A stretch of 64,000 bases of DNA from Chryseobacterium oncorhynchi (GCF_002899895.1 NZ_PPEI02000005.1:248001-312000); one strand, 5' to 3'; shown: positions 41,179 through 50,849, counted from the first letter of the stretch. A program made the numbers and translations. The notes: generated by a model from the letters alone, not told the origin.

Positions 41179-41865
41179 TTAGCTCACTAATTTATACAGT
41201 AAAAAAGCACCTCCTAAAGTTAACAATACTAATACTCCCCCAACTTTCAGTAGGGTAGCCCAATAGGTTTTCCAATCGAAAGTAAAATCCACAGGATTGA
41301 TATAGTATACATCAAAAACAAAAGGATTTATACGTAGATCTGGTCTGAAGTATACAATTCCCTGAATATACTTTCTGCGCAAGGCTCTCAGATTGGTAAA
41401 GTAATAATAGTAGCCGGCATCCATTCCATCAAAATCAACATCTGCTATACGGCTACCGTCATTCACTTTCAACATATACTGTTTGTTTCTTGGGCTGACC
41501 CCTACATCATATTGATCTGAAAAGGAGTATTCTTTTAAATTGCTGTAAAGAACCTCATCCATTGTTCCATCTGCTCTTTCATAATGTACCCCTTTGTCAT
41601 CAACCACAATTCTTTTGACTATTCTCTTTCTGATTTTTTTTTGATAAAGAAAAAAACGGTAAAGCAAAAATCCTAAAATAGGATAATACAGAATGCCTAC
41701 TACAATAAACCATGTTAACTGCCCACATATGATAGCAGGTAATATTAAAATTACCAGAAACATCGCCAATAATAAAAGTGCTGCGAAAAATCGGGTCACC
41801 AATGTCATGAAGAACCATGGCTTAGAAACTAACGGTAAAAACTCTTTTCCTTTATCCTCTTGCAT
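41179..41865 (-). CDS. Membrane protein of unknown function
   Basis: This is 228 residues from the ATG at 41863-41865. A longer frame reaching 41997 would overlap phoD and read through its terminator hairpin, so I reject it. There are two hydrophobic helices near the start (TLVTRFFAALLLLAMFLVILILP and IIVGILYYPILGF regions), a cytosolic middle of about 130 residues with KEYSFSDQYDVG, and one C-terminal helix. No family recognised. Confidence 0.65.
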   Translation of the reverse strand: MQEDKGKEFLPLVSKPWFFMTLVTRFFAALLLLAMFLVILILPAIICGQLTWFIVVGILYYPILGFLLYRFFLYQKKIRKRIVKRIVVDDKGVHYERADGTMDEVLYSNLKEYSFSDQYDVGVSPRNKQYMLKVNDGSRIADVDFDGMDAGYYYYFTNLRALRRKYIQGIVYFRPDLRINPFVFDVYYINPVDFTFDWKTYWATLLKVGGVLVLLTLGGAFLLYKLVS

Positions 41866-41891
41866 ATGTTCAAGATACAAAAAAATTGTTA

Positions 41892-41926
41892 AAATAAAAA
41901 GAGCTACAGGGGTACCTACAGCTCTT
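41892..41926 (-). terminator. Terminator of the phoD gene
   Basis: AAGAGCT/AGCTCTT stem with an inner GGTACC and a minus-strand TTTTTATTTT tail, 37 nt after the phoD stop. Confidence 0.8.
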
Positions 41927-41962
41927 ATACAAAATTGAAAATAAGATATGTTCTTTTTGAAA

Positions 41963-43714
41963 CTATGAGATTGTATATGTTTTTTCGGTTGTAACATTAT
42001 AGGTTTCAGAGATTACATTATCTACAAACCTCCATTCTGCCATAGAACTTCCGGAAGTAAATTTTACATGCAGATATCCTCTTTTATAAAGGTTGGCATA
42101 ATCTAAATCATCTATAAGTAATGAAAATGCCTGAGCCAATTCTATTGCCTTAGTAGGGTCGGAAGTGATTCCAAGATATCCTTCAAGCCCAGGAGAGGAA
42201 ACGGAGCTGCATGCTAATTCGGTTCCAATAAAATTACCCTGAGCATTGGTAAGTTTCCCTAACCATGCATTATGAGTATCACCGGCCAATACTATCACTT
42301 TTTTTCCTGCCAGAATAGAATATAGTTGTTCTCTTTCCATAAAGTATCCATCCCATGCATCTAGATTATAAGGTAAGGTAGTTGTAATTCTTGCAATTTC
42401 CTGCGGAGTAAGTGTTGGATCCTGTTGCTTGTATCTTGTTTTAAGAATAATCAACTGGGTAATTGTAGTCTGAAGAGCCTGCATCGTTGCTGGTTGCGCA
42501 CTTCCATACTGCTTTATTTCTGCAAGGATTTGGTTTAGTAACATTAGAAGTTCTGCAGGAACCATCATTTTCGTCATTAGAATTTGTTGTCCCAAAACTT
42601 TCCATTTTGCAGTATCAGAATTAATCTGAGATCCCAGCCATGTCATCTGCTCGCTTCCTATCAGTTTTCTGTTGGTGCTTAAAAAATCTGCTTTAAACTT
42701 TATCTGATCAAAGTTCCCTGCACTATCCAGATAATCTGAATACTCCATTTGTTTATCTCTTGCAATTACTCTTGTATCCATCATGTAAAGAGATACAATA
42801 TTTCCGAATGTGAAGCTTCTGTAAATCCTTAGATCTTTTCCTGTTTTCAGGGGAATATATTCGCTGTACGCCTGAAATGCAGCCATTTTTCTTGTCTGGA
42901 AATCTCCTTCATTAGGCTGATGGTTTTCTGCTCCGGATTTATAAGTATCATTGGCAAACTCATGATCATCCCATACACAAATGAAAGGTTTTTTCTGGTG
43001 AAGAAGCTGAAGATTTTTATCGCTCCTGTACTGTCTGTATCTTTCTCTGTAATCACTCAGGTTAAGGATTTCCTTAGCTGGTTTATGGGCTCTGCCAAGT
43101 TGATTAGTGTAAGGATTGGTTCCGTACTGCCCCGGAGCATATTCATAAATATAGTCACCAAGATGTACCACTACATCTGCTTCCGATTGAGCAATGGCTC
43201 CGTAAACATTGAAAAGTCCTGCAGGAAAGTTGGAACATGATACCACAGCCATTTTCACCTCGTTTACAGAATCTGTTTTGGAAGGTAAGGTAAGGGTTTC
43301 TCCTACTACGCTGCTTTCTTTGGTTTTATAATTATAGAATCTATAGTAATATTTTGTGTTGGATGGAATGTTTTGTACATCCACTGCTATCGTAAAATCA
43401 TTGACTGATGAGGCATTGGCCTGTCCTTTTCTTACTACCTCGGAAAAGTTACTGTTTCTGCTTATTTCCCAGATAATTTCAGCATCAGTACCTACAGAAT
43501 ACCTTGTCCAGATAATCACTCCCGTTGCTGTAGGGTCGAAACTTGCTACACCAGATTCAAATCCCTTATTTTTAAGATCATTAGGAGCATTCCTGTTCTC
43601 TGTAAAATCATCACTGCAACTTTCAATTAAAGGAGCAATAAAGATTCCTCCTGCTGCCAATAGTGAATTTTTGAGAAACCTTCTTCTGTTGAACTGGTTG
43701 TTGTTTTCCATCAT
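41963..43714 (-). CDS. phoD: PhoD-type alkaline phosphatase, Tat-exported
   Basis: In this 583-residue protein the signal NRRRFLKNSLLAAGG is a twin-arginine type, and IESC just after could lipidate it. An N-terminal beta domain (about 50-150) is followed by the metallophosphoesterase core: VVSCSNFPAG, VHLGDYIYEY, CVWDDHEFANDTY and VLAGDTHNAW. PhoD enzymes use Ca2+ and Fe3+ to release phosphate from mono- and diesters, including teichoic-acid-like polymers and nucleic acids. It acts in the periplasm or outside. Likely for phosphate scavenging, although no Pho box was identified. Confidence 0.92.
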   Translation of the reverse strand: MMENNNQFNRRRFLKNSLLAAGGIFIAPLIESCSDDFTENRNAPNDLKNKGFESGVASFDPTATGVIIWTRYSVGTDAEIIWEISRNSNFSEVVRKGQANASSVNDFTIAVDVQNIPSNTKYYYRFYNYKTKESSVVGETLTLPSKTDSVNEVKMAVVSCSNFPAGLFNVYGAIAQSEADVVVHLGDYIYEYAPGQYGTNPYTNQLGRAHKPAKEILNLSDYRERYRQYRSDKNLQLLHQKKPFICVWDDHEFANDTYKSGAENHQPNEGDFQTRKMAAFQAYSEYIPLKTGKDLRIYRSFTFGNIVSLYMMDTRVIARDKQMEYSDYLDSAGNFDQIKFKADFLSTNRKLIGSEQMTWLGSQINSDTAKWKVLGQQILMTKMMVPAELLMLLNQILAEIKQYGSAQPATMQALQTTITQLIILKTRYKQQDPTLTPQEIARITTTLPYNLDAWDGYFMEREQLYSILAGKKVIVLAGDTHNAWLGKLTNAQGNFIGTELACSSVSSPGLEGYLGITSDPTKAIELAQAFSLLIDDLDYANLYKRGYLHVKFTSGSSMAEWRFVDNVISETYNVTTEKTYTIS

Positions 43715-43940
43715 TATTTTTTCTGCAAAACAACGGTATCTATTATAGAATGCTGTTAACTGTATTTTAATTAATTCTTATACTTTTTTAAACATTTGTT
43801 TAATGCGATATTCTCTTCAAAAATTAAAATTTACAAGAGAAATTCCGGAACTATTTATTATTGATGATACTTTTTTGATCCTATTTATGAAAACCAGAAC
43901 CTTGTGGATGTTGGCCCATACGGATCAGGTATAGAAATAT

Positions 43941-43973
43941 AAAAACCACTTACATCCCTGTGAGTGGTTTTTT
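43941..43973 (-). terminator. Terminator of the murein enzyme gene
   Basis: AAAACCACT/AGTGGTTTT stem with T run on each strand. Confidence 0.8.
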
Positions 43974-44006
43974 GTCTATTAAATTATTTTAAATTCATAT
44001 ATTATT

Positions 44007-46052
44007 CTAATCTCCCTGATACCATGCTAAAAAGTAGGACCCTTCTTTCAGGTTTTCAATCACTTCATTGGAAACAGATGGATGAACAGCAAAACACCCC
44101 TCAGAACGTCCTGCACGTCCGGTATTTTCAAAATTAGGAACTACATAATCTGCACTATGAATAACAATATCTCTTTCACGAACGTTAGAATTTGAATTTT
44201 CCAAACCATCTACCCGTAATGATTTTCCATGTTTCCCCATATAAGTCTCACCGGTTTTGTAAACGCCGAGGCTTGAGCAATTAGATCCATTTACATTGGA
44301 AAAGGTTTTAGCATACTTATCCCCTGAGTTTTTACCATGAGCAACTAAGTATTTTTTAAAGCTTTCATCAATTAAATTAAAAATAAATAGTCGCTCTTCT
44401 GAGCTTGGCTTATTAAAATCAACAATAGCCCAAAAATTAGCATGACTTCCTTGAGCATTTTTGAAATTAAACAATCTCTCAAGTGCCTTTCTTTGTCCTA
44501 TAGTTTCTGCAAGTCTAAGGGCAATTTCCTTTTTATTATTGGTGGGAAAACGATAGTCTGCAATTTTATTCATGCCATCCATATGAAGTTTTTCAGCTCC
44601 TATTTGCTGGATTTCTTCATTGGTTAAAACAGTTCCATTCCCTGAATTTTTAATCAAAATATATTGAACATTCGAATCTTTACCTCCGGATTTGGCACTG
44701 CCATTAATTCCCAATTGTTTTGCAAGATAAACAGACCCTTCACCTAATTTACCTTTGGGGCCATGATCAGCAAAAATGGCAAAACACTGTTTGTTGTTAT
44801 CTTTATTAATCACCAATGCAATATCACCCAGAGAAAAATCGTCAGAAAACCCACCCGGTAAAACGATGTAAGGTATTTCCTCTGAATTTACATATCTATT
44901 GGGGTCGCTATAATTCTTAGTTCTATCCTGAAGAGAGGTCATTGATATATAATACCCTGGTGCCGGATCGGTATTTTTCTGAATCAATGGATTCCCGGAT
45001 TCTTGTTTATTATCTGTTGCCAAGGCCCACCATTTACCGGAGTGTCCTGCATTCCCCAGATAATCTAATGCCAGAGAACTGTCTCGGTGATAAGCTCTTG
45101 GTGAACCATCTGCATCTATTCTCATACCACTTGTAAACGAAATCAAATTGGATTCTCTCCATTCGTAGGATGGAATATTCTCCAGGGTTTTAAATTTAAC
45201 AGGAAGTTCTTCCATATCCTCTTCATGTTCATGAGCCGTGGTAATGATGGCAGGCATAGCAGCCGGATTTCGAAGTTCTGGCAAAATACCATCTGGCAAC
45301 CAAAATCCACGAGTTGCTACTTTCACATCATCCTCTGTATAAACCACTCCATACTTTCCGTTATCCATTTTTTTATCATACAATTCATTTTCTTCTTCTA
45401 AGATTACATAAATATGGAATGTATGGTCAAAGGTTTCATAGAACTTCCCTCTTGCCATTACTCCTACTGCTCCTTTCTGTGTTTTATAATCCTTTTTCAG
45501 ATAATATTTAAAACCCAAACGATACAGCATTATTTCAACATTATGAGTAGGATAATACTTTGTATGGTCGTTAAACAATATTGCTCTTGAATCCTGTCCT
45601 GCATTTCTAAAGGCATATTCCAGAAAAGTAGAACAAGTAGTCGCACATTCTGCATTCACCGGAGCCTCTTTATGAGCTTCGATTTTAGCTTGGGATACCT
45701 GTCCTGAATTGTTACATAATGCAACCATCCCATTTAAATATTCTTGTCCCTCAATAGCATTCATAAGCTTATCTCTATTGATCCCCTCTAAAAATGACAG
45801 GTTATAGGGATAAAGATCTTCATCCAGTTCCAGATTAAGCGCATTTTGTGTAGTATTATCAATTGTACCAGTTACCGCTATTCCATTTGATTTCTGAAAT
45901 GCTAGTATTGCATTCTTTGTTTTGGGACCAAAGCCACCATCAATTTCTTGTACAGTACTTCCAAACCCTAAATTTGTTAGAATTTGCTGTAACACTGCTA
46001 CATACTTTCCATTATCGCCGAACTTCGGAATTTTTGAAATTTTTGTTGACAT
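44007..46052 (-). CDS. Multidomain cell-wall enzyme (PG-binding, NlpC-like, GH75-like, L,D-transpeptidase-like)
   Basis: This 681-residue protein has four parts. Residues 5-75 are a PG_binding_1 domain (DGGFGPKTKNAILAFQKSNG). Residues about 110-250 have a papain-like Cys and His (ECATTCSTFLEYAF, HTFHIYVILEE). About 290-460 look like a GH75 chitosanase (DADGSPRAYH, ALDYLGNAG, PGYYISMTSL, CFAIFADHGPKGKLGEGSVYLA). The C-terminus has the L,D-transpeptidase-type GRSEGCFAVHPS. No signal peptide is visible, so a phage-like or contractile-system lysis or toxin role is possible. Confidence 0.75.
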   Translation of the reverse strand: MSTKISKIPKFGDNGKYVAVLQQILTNLGFGSTVQEIDGGFGPKTKNAILAFQKSNGIAVTGTIDNTTQNALNLELDEDLYPYNLSFLEGINRDKLMNAIEGQEYLNGMVALCNNSGQVSQAKIEAHKEAPVNAECATTCSTFLEYAFRNAGQDSRAILFNDHTKYYPTHNVEIMLYRLGFKYYLKKDYKTQKGAVGVMARGKFYETFDHTFHIYVILEEENELYDKKMDNGKYGVVYTEDDVKVATRGFWLPDGILPELRNPAAMPAIITTAHEHEEDMEELPVKFKTLENIPSYEWRESNLISFTSGMRIDADGSPRAYHRDSSLALDYLGNAGHSGKWWALATDNKQESGNPLIQKNTDPAPGYYISMTSLQDRTKNYSDPNRYVNSEEIPYIVLPGGFSDDFSLGDIALVINKDNNKQCFAIFADHGPKGKLGEGSVYLAKQLGINGSAKSGGKDSNVQYILIKNSGNGTVLTNEEIQQIGAEKLHMDGMNKIADYRFPTNNKKEIALRLAETIGQRKALERLFNFKNAQGSHANFWAIVDFNKPSSEERLFIFNLIDESFKKYLVAHGKNSGDKYAKTFSNVNGSNCSSLGVYKTGETYMGKHGKSLRVDGLENSNSNVRERDIVIHSADYVVPNFENTGRAGRSEGCFAVHPSVSNEVIENLKEGSYFLAWYQGD

Positions 46053-46232
46053 AATTTTGAGTTTTGGGTTTTAGTTTTAGATAGTTGCTTTTCGAATTAT
46101 TGCAAAAGACCTCATACAAGTACTTCGTATTTTATTTCAAAATTCCACAAATAAGAGACTCTTCACAATACAACAATTGTTGTATTTTTAACATACTTTA
46201 ACTATCTTTATAAAAAACTAAATGACCTGAAA

Positions 46233-46997
46233 ATGAATAATCAACATCCGCTTCAGCAAGTATGGGATCAATATCCTAATGCTATGCATAATGAGAAACA
46301 ATCTCTAAAAGCCCCCCCTATAAAAAGACTGATTGCTGAAATGTTCTGTATTGGAAATTTTTATTATTATGTTTTAAATATTGCAGACAGTACACTAACC
46401 AATCATCACGAAAGTATTTTGACCATGCATGGCTTGAAAAAGTATCCCAAGCATTTAAAGGAAGTTATAGATCTTATTCATCCCGATGATATTGAGTTTG
46501 TGATGGAAGCTGAAAAAATGACCATTGAAAAAATGCAGGAAATTGGATGGGAACACCAAACTCAATTGAAAAGCAGCTATTGCTTTCGGATGAAAACAGA
46601 AACAGATCATTACGAAATGTTCCATCATCAATCAATACACACATTAAAAAGCAAAGATGGAAAGCTATTGCAAGCAGTCAATATACACACTAATATCCAG
46701 CATCTTGTAAAGGAAAATCCTTACACTGTATTAGTTTCCGGAATTGGTAACCGTAGTGATTTTCACCAAATGCATTATAGCAAAGAATCAAAAGAAAAGG
46801 AACAGGAAACCCTTACCAAGAGGGAGTTAGAAATTTTAAACTTTATTACAAAAGGTCTTTCTGCTTCAGAAATTTCAAAAATATTAAACATTTCCTTTTA
46901 CACCGTTCGTACTCATAGAAAAAACATCCTGGAAAAAATGCAATCAAAGAACACTTCAGAACTTATGAAAATTTGTTTTCAAAGAGGTTTAATTTAA
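46233..46997 (+). CDS. LuxR-type transcription regulator with PAS-like sensor
   Basis: In this 254-residue protein the C-terminal 62 residues are a GerE/LuxR HTH (LTKRELEILNFITKGLSASEISKILNISFYTVRTHRKNILEKM). The N-terminal 180 residues (including MHGLKKYPKHLKEVIDLIHPDDIEFV) have the H-x-D-D pattern of a PAS/PAC fold. No receiver domain, so it senses a ligand or state directly. Divergent from the murein enzyme gene across 180 nt, which it may control. Confidence 0.88.
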   Translation: MNNQHPLQQVWDQYPNAMHNEKQSLKAPPIKRLIAEMFCIGNFYYYVLNIADSTLTNHHESILTMHGLKKYPKHLKEVIDLIHPDDIEFVMEAEKMTIEKMQEIGWEHQTQLKSSYCFRMKTETDHYEMFHHQSIHTLKSKDGKLLQAVNIHTNIQHLVKENPYTVLVSGIGNRSDFHQMHYSKESKEKEQETLTKRELEILNFITKGLSASEISKILNISFYTVRTHRKNILEKMQSKNTSELMKICFQRGLI

Positions 46998-47035
46998 CCG
47001 CAAAGGATTTTCTTACTTTGTATATATAATAAAAA

Positions 47036-47083
47036 AAACCACTCACATTACTGTAAGTGGTTGATTTTATGTGGTCCCACCTG
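47036..47083. repeat. Left copy of tRNA-3'-end direct repeat (att-like)
   Basis: This copies the sequence at 48536-48584, the terminator stem plus last 12-14 nt of the tRNA(CAU) gene. From GTAAGTGGTTGATTTT onward 29 of 31 bases agree, ending in TGTGGTCCCACCTG. The rest of the tRNA is missing here. Such a copy is what integration at a tRNA 3' end leaves. Its hairpin can also terminate the LuxR gene. Confidence 0.65.
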
Positions 47084-47352
47084 TAATGTCCCCCGTGTAT
47101 TTATGTGGCATTAGATGGAGTTATATTTACTTTATATCAGCTATTTATAAAAATATTGGAGTTGGATGGAACGCTGTGGATGTACATGGGTTTAAGCGTC
47201 TTTTTAAATCAGATGCCTAATTGTACAATTATTAAAAAAACTCTTATAAACTATTTTATTAATCAATAACCAATCATAAAATGGAACATTAATAAGGAGA
47301 AGCCTAAAATAAAGAAATTTAACTATTAAATAAGAAGTTCAAAGATAGTAAT

Positions 47353-48249
47353 CTATGAAAATTCATTTATTGTTTCAATTATATATTCACTCTTTATTAC
47401 TCCTCCTAGCCCTAGTTTTTGAAAATTATCACCTCCATTTAAACTTGGGTAAGAGTGTGTTAAAATACCTACAACACATGGAGTGGCTTTCTGTAAAGAT
47501 GGCATTATTTGCCTATCATACATCTGAATTAAATTAGACTTAGTTATAACTAAACTTCCTGATGATCCACCAAAAACATTTGCATCGATAAGAAATCCGT
47601 TAAGCCTTTCCGCGTTAAAAACAGGTTTTAAAAAAGAATTAAAATAATATACTTCTGTAGGATCTGTTGCTATTACCCCACTTCTTAAAAGAGGTGTACT
47701 ATTTTTTTCATTGTAAAAAAAACTCGGATAGCCAATAAAAAAAACCTCATCTCCAATGGTTAGATTTCTTTGTTTTAAATTATCAGTAGTAGCTAGAATA
47801 TCAATTGGTGGAAGATGTTCCTCCAAATTTCTTATATCTCCATAATTATTAACAAATGCTTCAGTAAAATCAATTACTGCCACATCCTCACCTTGAGGAT
47901 TAAATTTTATAATGTTACTAGCATTTCCATGAACATCATAAATTGGAATTGTTATTTTAAATGTTTTTGTAGTACTCCAAGGTGCATGTAAAGTAAATGT
48001 AATTGTTGATGACACTAATTGTGTAGGTAAAACATGTTTATTTGTGATTAGAAAAATCTTACAACGATTCTCTTTATAATCTTTAATTAAAATTGTGCCT
48101 GTTCCAGAGGGAATTGAGATTCCAGATTCGTTAACGAATGAGATAACTCCCACACAATTGAATAATGACTGTTTCCAATTATCAACATTGTTTATTTTGA
48201 TTAGTTCTTCAGGAGTGAGTTTTGATAGGTCCATAGTTTTTGTATGCAA
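47353..48249 (-). CDS. Trypsin-like serine protease
   Basis: In this 298-residue protein the triad is readable as His in LITNKHVLP, Asp in GEDVAVIDF and Ser in FGGSSGSLVIT. There is no signal peptide or PDZ domain, so it is a cytosolic single-domain protease unlike DegP. It is alone between an att-like repeat and a tRNA, in AT-rich surroundings, which suggests transfer. Comparable proteases act as effectors in some defence systems, but no partner is present here. Confidence 0.82.
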   Translation of the reverse strand: MHTKTMDLSKLTPEELIKINNVDNWKQSLFNCVGVISFVNESGISIPSGTGTILIKDYKENRCKIFLITNKHVLPTQLVSSTITFTLHAPWSTTKTFKITIPIYDVHGNASNIIKFNPQGEDVAVIDFTEAFVNNYGDIRNLEEHLPPIDILATTDNLKQRNLTIGDEVFFIGYPSFFYNEKNSTPLLRSGVIATDPTEVYYFNSFLKPVFNAERLNGFLIDANVFGGSSGSLVITKSNLIQMYDRQIMPSLQKATPCVVGILTHSYPSLNGGDNFQKLGLGGVIKSEYIIETINEFS

Positions 48250-48535
48250 AATACTAAAAAAAACTATTAGACAGAATTATTTTTAATATAAAGTAGATTA
48301 CAAAAATAGATATGAATATAGAAATTTAATTAAAATATTATTATCAATTATACTTAATATTTTTCAATTTTTCACATTATATATAGTTCTCGTTTGTTTC
48401 TTCTTCTTTTAATTTTGCTAGTATGACTCTAATCAATATTTAAAATTATTCAGCCAAACACATTTATAATAGTATTATTACGTAAATTTACAATCTAATT
48501 TTTTATTGGAAATTAGATACAAAATACTAACAAAT

Positions 48536-48584
48536 AAAAACCGCTCACATTATGTAAGCGGTTGATTTTCTGTGGTCCCACCTG
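48536..48584 (-). repeat. Right copy of the tRNA-3'-end direct repeat, with tRNA terminator
   Basis: ACCGCT/AGCGGT stem followed on the minus strand by TTTTTATTTG ends the tRNA(CAU). Together with the last bases of the tRNA it forms the right partner of 47036-47083. Confidence 0.65.
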
Positions 48585-48646
48585 GGCTCGAACCAGGGAC
48601 CACCTGATTATGAGTCAGGTGCTCTAACCAACTGAGCTATAGGACC
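48573..48646 (-). tRNA. tRNA with CAU anticodon (Ile2 or elongator Met)
   Basis: The acceptor is GGTCCTA/TGGGACC, the D arm AGCTCAGTTGGTTAGAGC, the anticodon arm CTGA-CTCATAA-TCAG, and the T arm CTGGG-type with TTCGAGC. The loop context resembles tRNA-Ile2, whose C34 becomes lysidine, but Met cannot be excluded. It is a normal housekeeping tRNA and the likely integration site of the flanking segment. Confidence 0.93.
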
Positions 48647-48708
48647 TCAAAACTTGGTTAAATTTTGTGTTTGCAAAAATAGTAAAAATTATTTCACTAC
48701 AAAATTTT

Positions 48709-49107
48709 TTATTGCTTTTCTTGGCAAAGTTCTACCAGCACACCGTTTGTAGACTTCGGATGCAGGAATACAACTAATTTATTATCAGCACCTTCTTTCG
48801 GTTCTTCAGAGATAAATTGAAACCCTTCTTTTTTTAATCTTTTTACTTCTTCTACAATATTTTCTACTCCAAAAGCTAAATGATGGATCCCTTCACCCTT
48901 TTTTTCGATGAATTTTGAGATTGGGCTTTCAGGATTACTGGCTTCCAATAATTCAATTTTACTTTCTCCTGTTTCATAAAAAGACGTTACCACGCCCTCT
49001 CTTTCCACAGTTTCTTTTTTATAGGATTCTTTTCCTAATAATTTGGTAAAAAGCTCATCGGAGATCCCCAAAGACTTTACGGCAATACCAATATGTTCTA
49101 GCTTCAT
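48709..49107 (-). CDS. mce: Methylmalonyl-CoA epimerase
   Basis: This 132-residue VOC enzyme begins MKLEHIGIAVKSLGISDELFTKLLG and contains HHLAFGVENI and FLHPKSTNGVLVELCQ. The His and Glu metal ligands and the length fit methylmalonyl-CoA epimerase, which interconverts the R and S forms in propionate and branched-chain amino acid metabolism. No mutase gene is in view. Confidence 0.9.
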   Translation of the reverse strand: MKLEHIGIAVKSLGISDELFTKLLGKESYKKETVEREGVVTSFYETGESKIELLEASNPESPISKFIEKKGEGIHHLAFGVENIVEEVKRLKKEGFQFISEEPKEGADNKLVVFLHPKSTNGVLVELCQEKQ

Positions 49108-49184
49108 AAATAGTAATAAATATAATTAAATCGTAAATTTGATACTCTAGCTTAATTTCAAAGTATCAATTCAAACAAAAGTAC

Positions 49185-49192
49185 TAAATTTG
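49185..49192 (+). promoter_or_regulatory. -7 promoter element of rbfA
   Basis: TAAATTTG with only 8 nt to the ATG, so the transcript would be leaderless or nearly so. Confidence 0.5.
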
Positions 49193-49200
49193 CATAAATT

Positions 49201-49560
49201 ATGGAAAGTAACAGACAAAGAAAAGTAGCACAAATTATTCAGGAAGACTTCGCAGAGCTTTTCCGTAAACAGGCTTCAGAAAGTAAGCAAAGTATATTAG
49301 TATCCGTTTCAGATGTAAAGGTAACGGCAGATTTGGGTATTGCTAAAATTTATTTAAGCATTTTCCCGCAGGAATTCCGTTCTGCTGTAATGAAAGAAAT
49401 AGAGGAAAACAAACCTCAATATAGAAATTTCATTGGTCAGAAAATGTCAAAGCAGGTACGTATTATACCACAACTTAACTTTTATCTTGACACTGCTCTT
49501 GATGATGTTGAAAAATTGGAAAGAGAATTAAGAGGTGAAGGTGACAATCCTGTTTTGTAG
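49201..49560 (+). CDS. rbfA: Ribosome-binding factor A
   Basis: This 119-residue KH-like protein has the family pattern: SNRQRKVAQIIQEDFAELF at the N-terminus, VSVSDVKVTADLGIAKIYLSIFP, and RIIPQLNFYLDTALDDVEKLE at the end. RbfA binds 30S precursors and promotes 16S rRNA 5'-end maturation and cold adaptation. The permease gene follows after 3 nt. Confidence 0.93.
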   Translation: MESNRQRKVAQIIQEDFAELFRKQASESKQSILVSVSDVKVTADLGIAKIYLSIFPQEFRSAVMKEIEENKPQYRNFIGQKMSKQVRIIPQLNFYLDTALDDVEKLERELRGEGDNPVL

Positions 49561-49563
49561 ATC

Positions 49564-50769
49564 TTGAAGAATATTGCATTTTACATAGCATCCAGATACC
49601 TTTTGGCAAAAAAAGGCAGTACCGCTGTTACGTTCATTACGTGGCTGGCAGTAGGTGCCATGACGGTTGCTGTGGCTGCAATGTTCGTGATTATTTCCGT
49701 TTTCTCAGGTCTTGAAGATTTGAATAAAGACCTTATTTCTAATCTTCATGCAGATCTAACCTTAAAAAGTGCATCCGGAAAAACCATTAAAAACTTTGAT
49801 CAGGTTAGTAAGGTTTTAAGTAATAATAAAGAAATCCTTAACTACTCCCGTATTATTGAAGAAAAGGTATATATCAATTTTAACGGAAAAGGTGATATTG
49901 CTTATTTAAGGGGGGTAGATTCTGCTTATACCAAAGTAAACCCCATCAATAAGGATGTGTTCTATGGAACTTATCCAAGCTTCAAATATTCTAATGAAGT
50001 TTTGATGGAAAATAGTCTGGATAACAGATTATCAATTCCTGTTGATTCTTCCAACCATTATGCAACGGTCTTTATGCCGAAAGCAGGAACCGGAATTATC
50101 AACAAAGAAGAGGATATTTACAATAAAAGAGATATTCTGGTAACAGGTGTTTTCCCAGGAAAAGACCAACTGGACAATTACATCATCTCTCCCATTGAAC
50201 TTACAGAAGAATTATTAAGCCTTCCAAAAAAGTCAGCTTATCAAATTGTAATTAAATTAAAAAATCCGGAAAATGCAGATGCAGTAAAGCAAAGTCTGCT
50301 TTCTTCTTTTGGAAAAAGTATTGAAATAAAAACAAAGGAAGAAGAGAATGCTGCTTTCTGGAAGATGATCAATACTGAAAAAATGTTTATCTACCTGATC
50401 TTTGCACTAGTAATTTTCATTACCACATTTAATCTTGCCGGAGCCATCATTATTCTGCAGCTTGATAAAAAAGAACAGGCAAAATCACTTATCTCATTAG
50501 GCTTTCCTTTAAGTCATCTGAGATTAACCTATTTCTATACCGGAATTCTTATTGTTGTTTCCGGAGTAATTACCGGATTGATGCTTGGAACAGCATTGTG
50601 TTATTTCCAACTCTACACAGAATTCTTCAGAGCCAATGAAGTATTGCCATTCCCTGTAAAAATAGTAGGCAAAAATTATTTAATCGTAGCACTTACCGCC
50701 TCTCTATTTGGATTTGCTATTTCATGGTTCTTTTCAAAGATCAGTAAAGAGTATATTACCAAAAATTAA
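49564..50769 (+). CDS. FtsX-like/LolC-LolE-type permease
   Basis: This 401-residue protein starts at a TTG 3 nt after the rbfA stop. The topology is one N-terminal membrane helix (TFITWLAVGAMTVAVAAMFVIISVFSGL), a periplasmic domain of about 200 residues, and three C-terminal helices with the FtsX-type QLDKKEQAKSLISLGFP loop. This is the LolC/LolE design, releasing lipoproteins from the inner membrane with an ATPase encoded elsewhere. Confidence 0.85.
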   Translation: MKNIAFYIASRYLLAKKGSTAVTFITWLAVGAMTVAVAAMFVIISVFSGLEDLNKDLISNLHADLTLKSASGKTIKNFDQVSKVLSNNKEILNYSRIIEEKVYINFNGKGDIAYLRGVDSAYTKVNPINKDVFYGTYPSFKYSNEVLMENSLDNRLSIPVDSSNHYATVFMPKAGTGIINKEEDIYNKRDILVTGVFPGKDQLDNYIISPIELTEELLSLPKKSAYQIVIKLKNPENADAVKQSLLSSFGKSIEIKTKEEENAAFWKMINTEKMFIYLIFALVIFITTFNLAGAIIILQLDKKEQAKSLISLGFPLSHLRLTYFYTGILIVVSGVITGLMLGTALCYFQLYTEFFRANEVLPFPVKIVGKNYLIVALTASLFGFAISWFFSKISKEYITKN

Positions 50770-50849
50770 TATACAGCACTTATACATTTCGTTAAATTAA
50801 TACATTACAGTTTCATTTTTTTATACCTTTACCACCCAATTTTAAAGAA

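Noticed and set aside
41866-41997. An N-terminal extension of the membrane protein gene
   Set aside because: It overlaps the end of phoD and would encode the terminator hairpin; an ATG follows directly after the hairpin.
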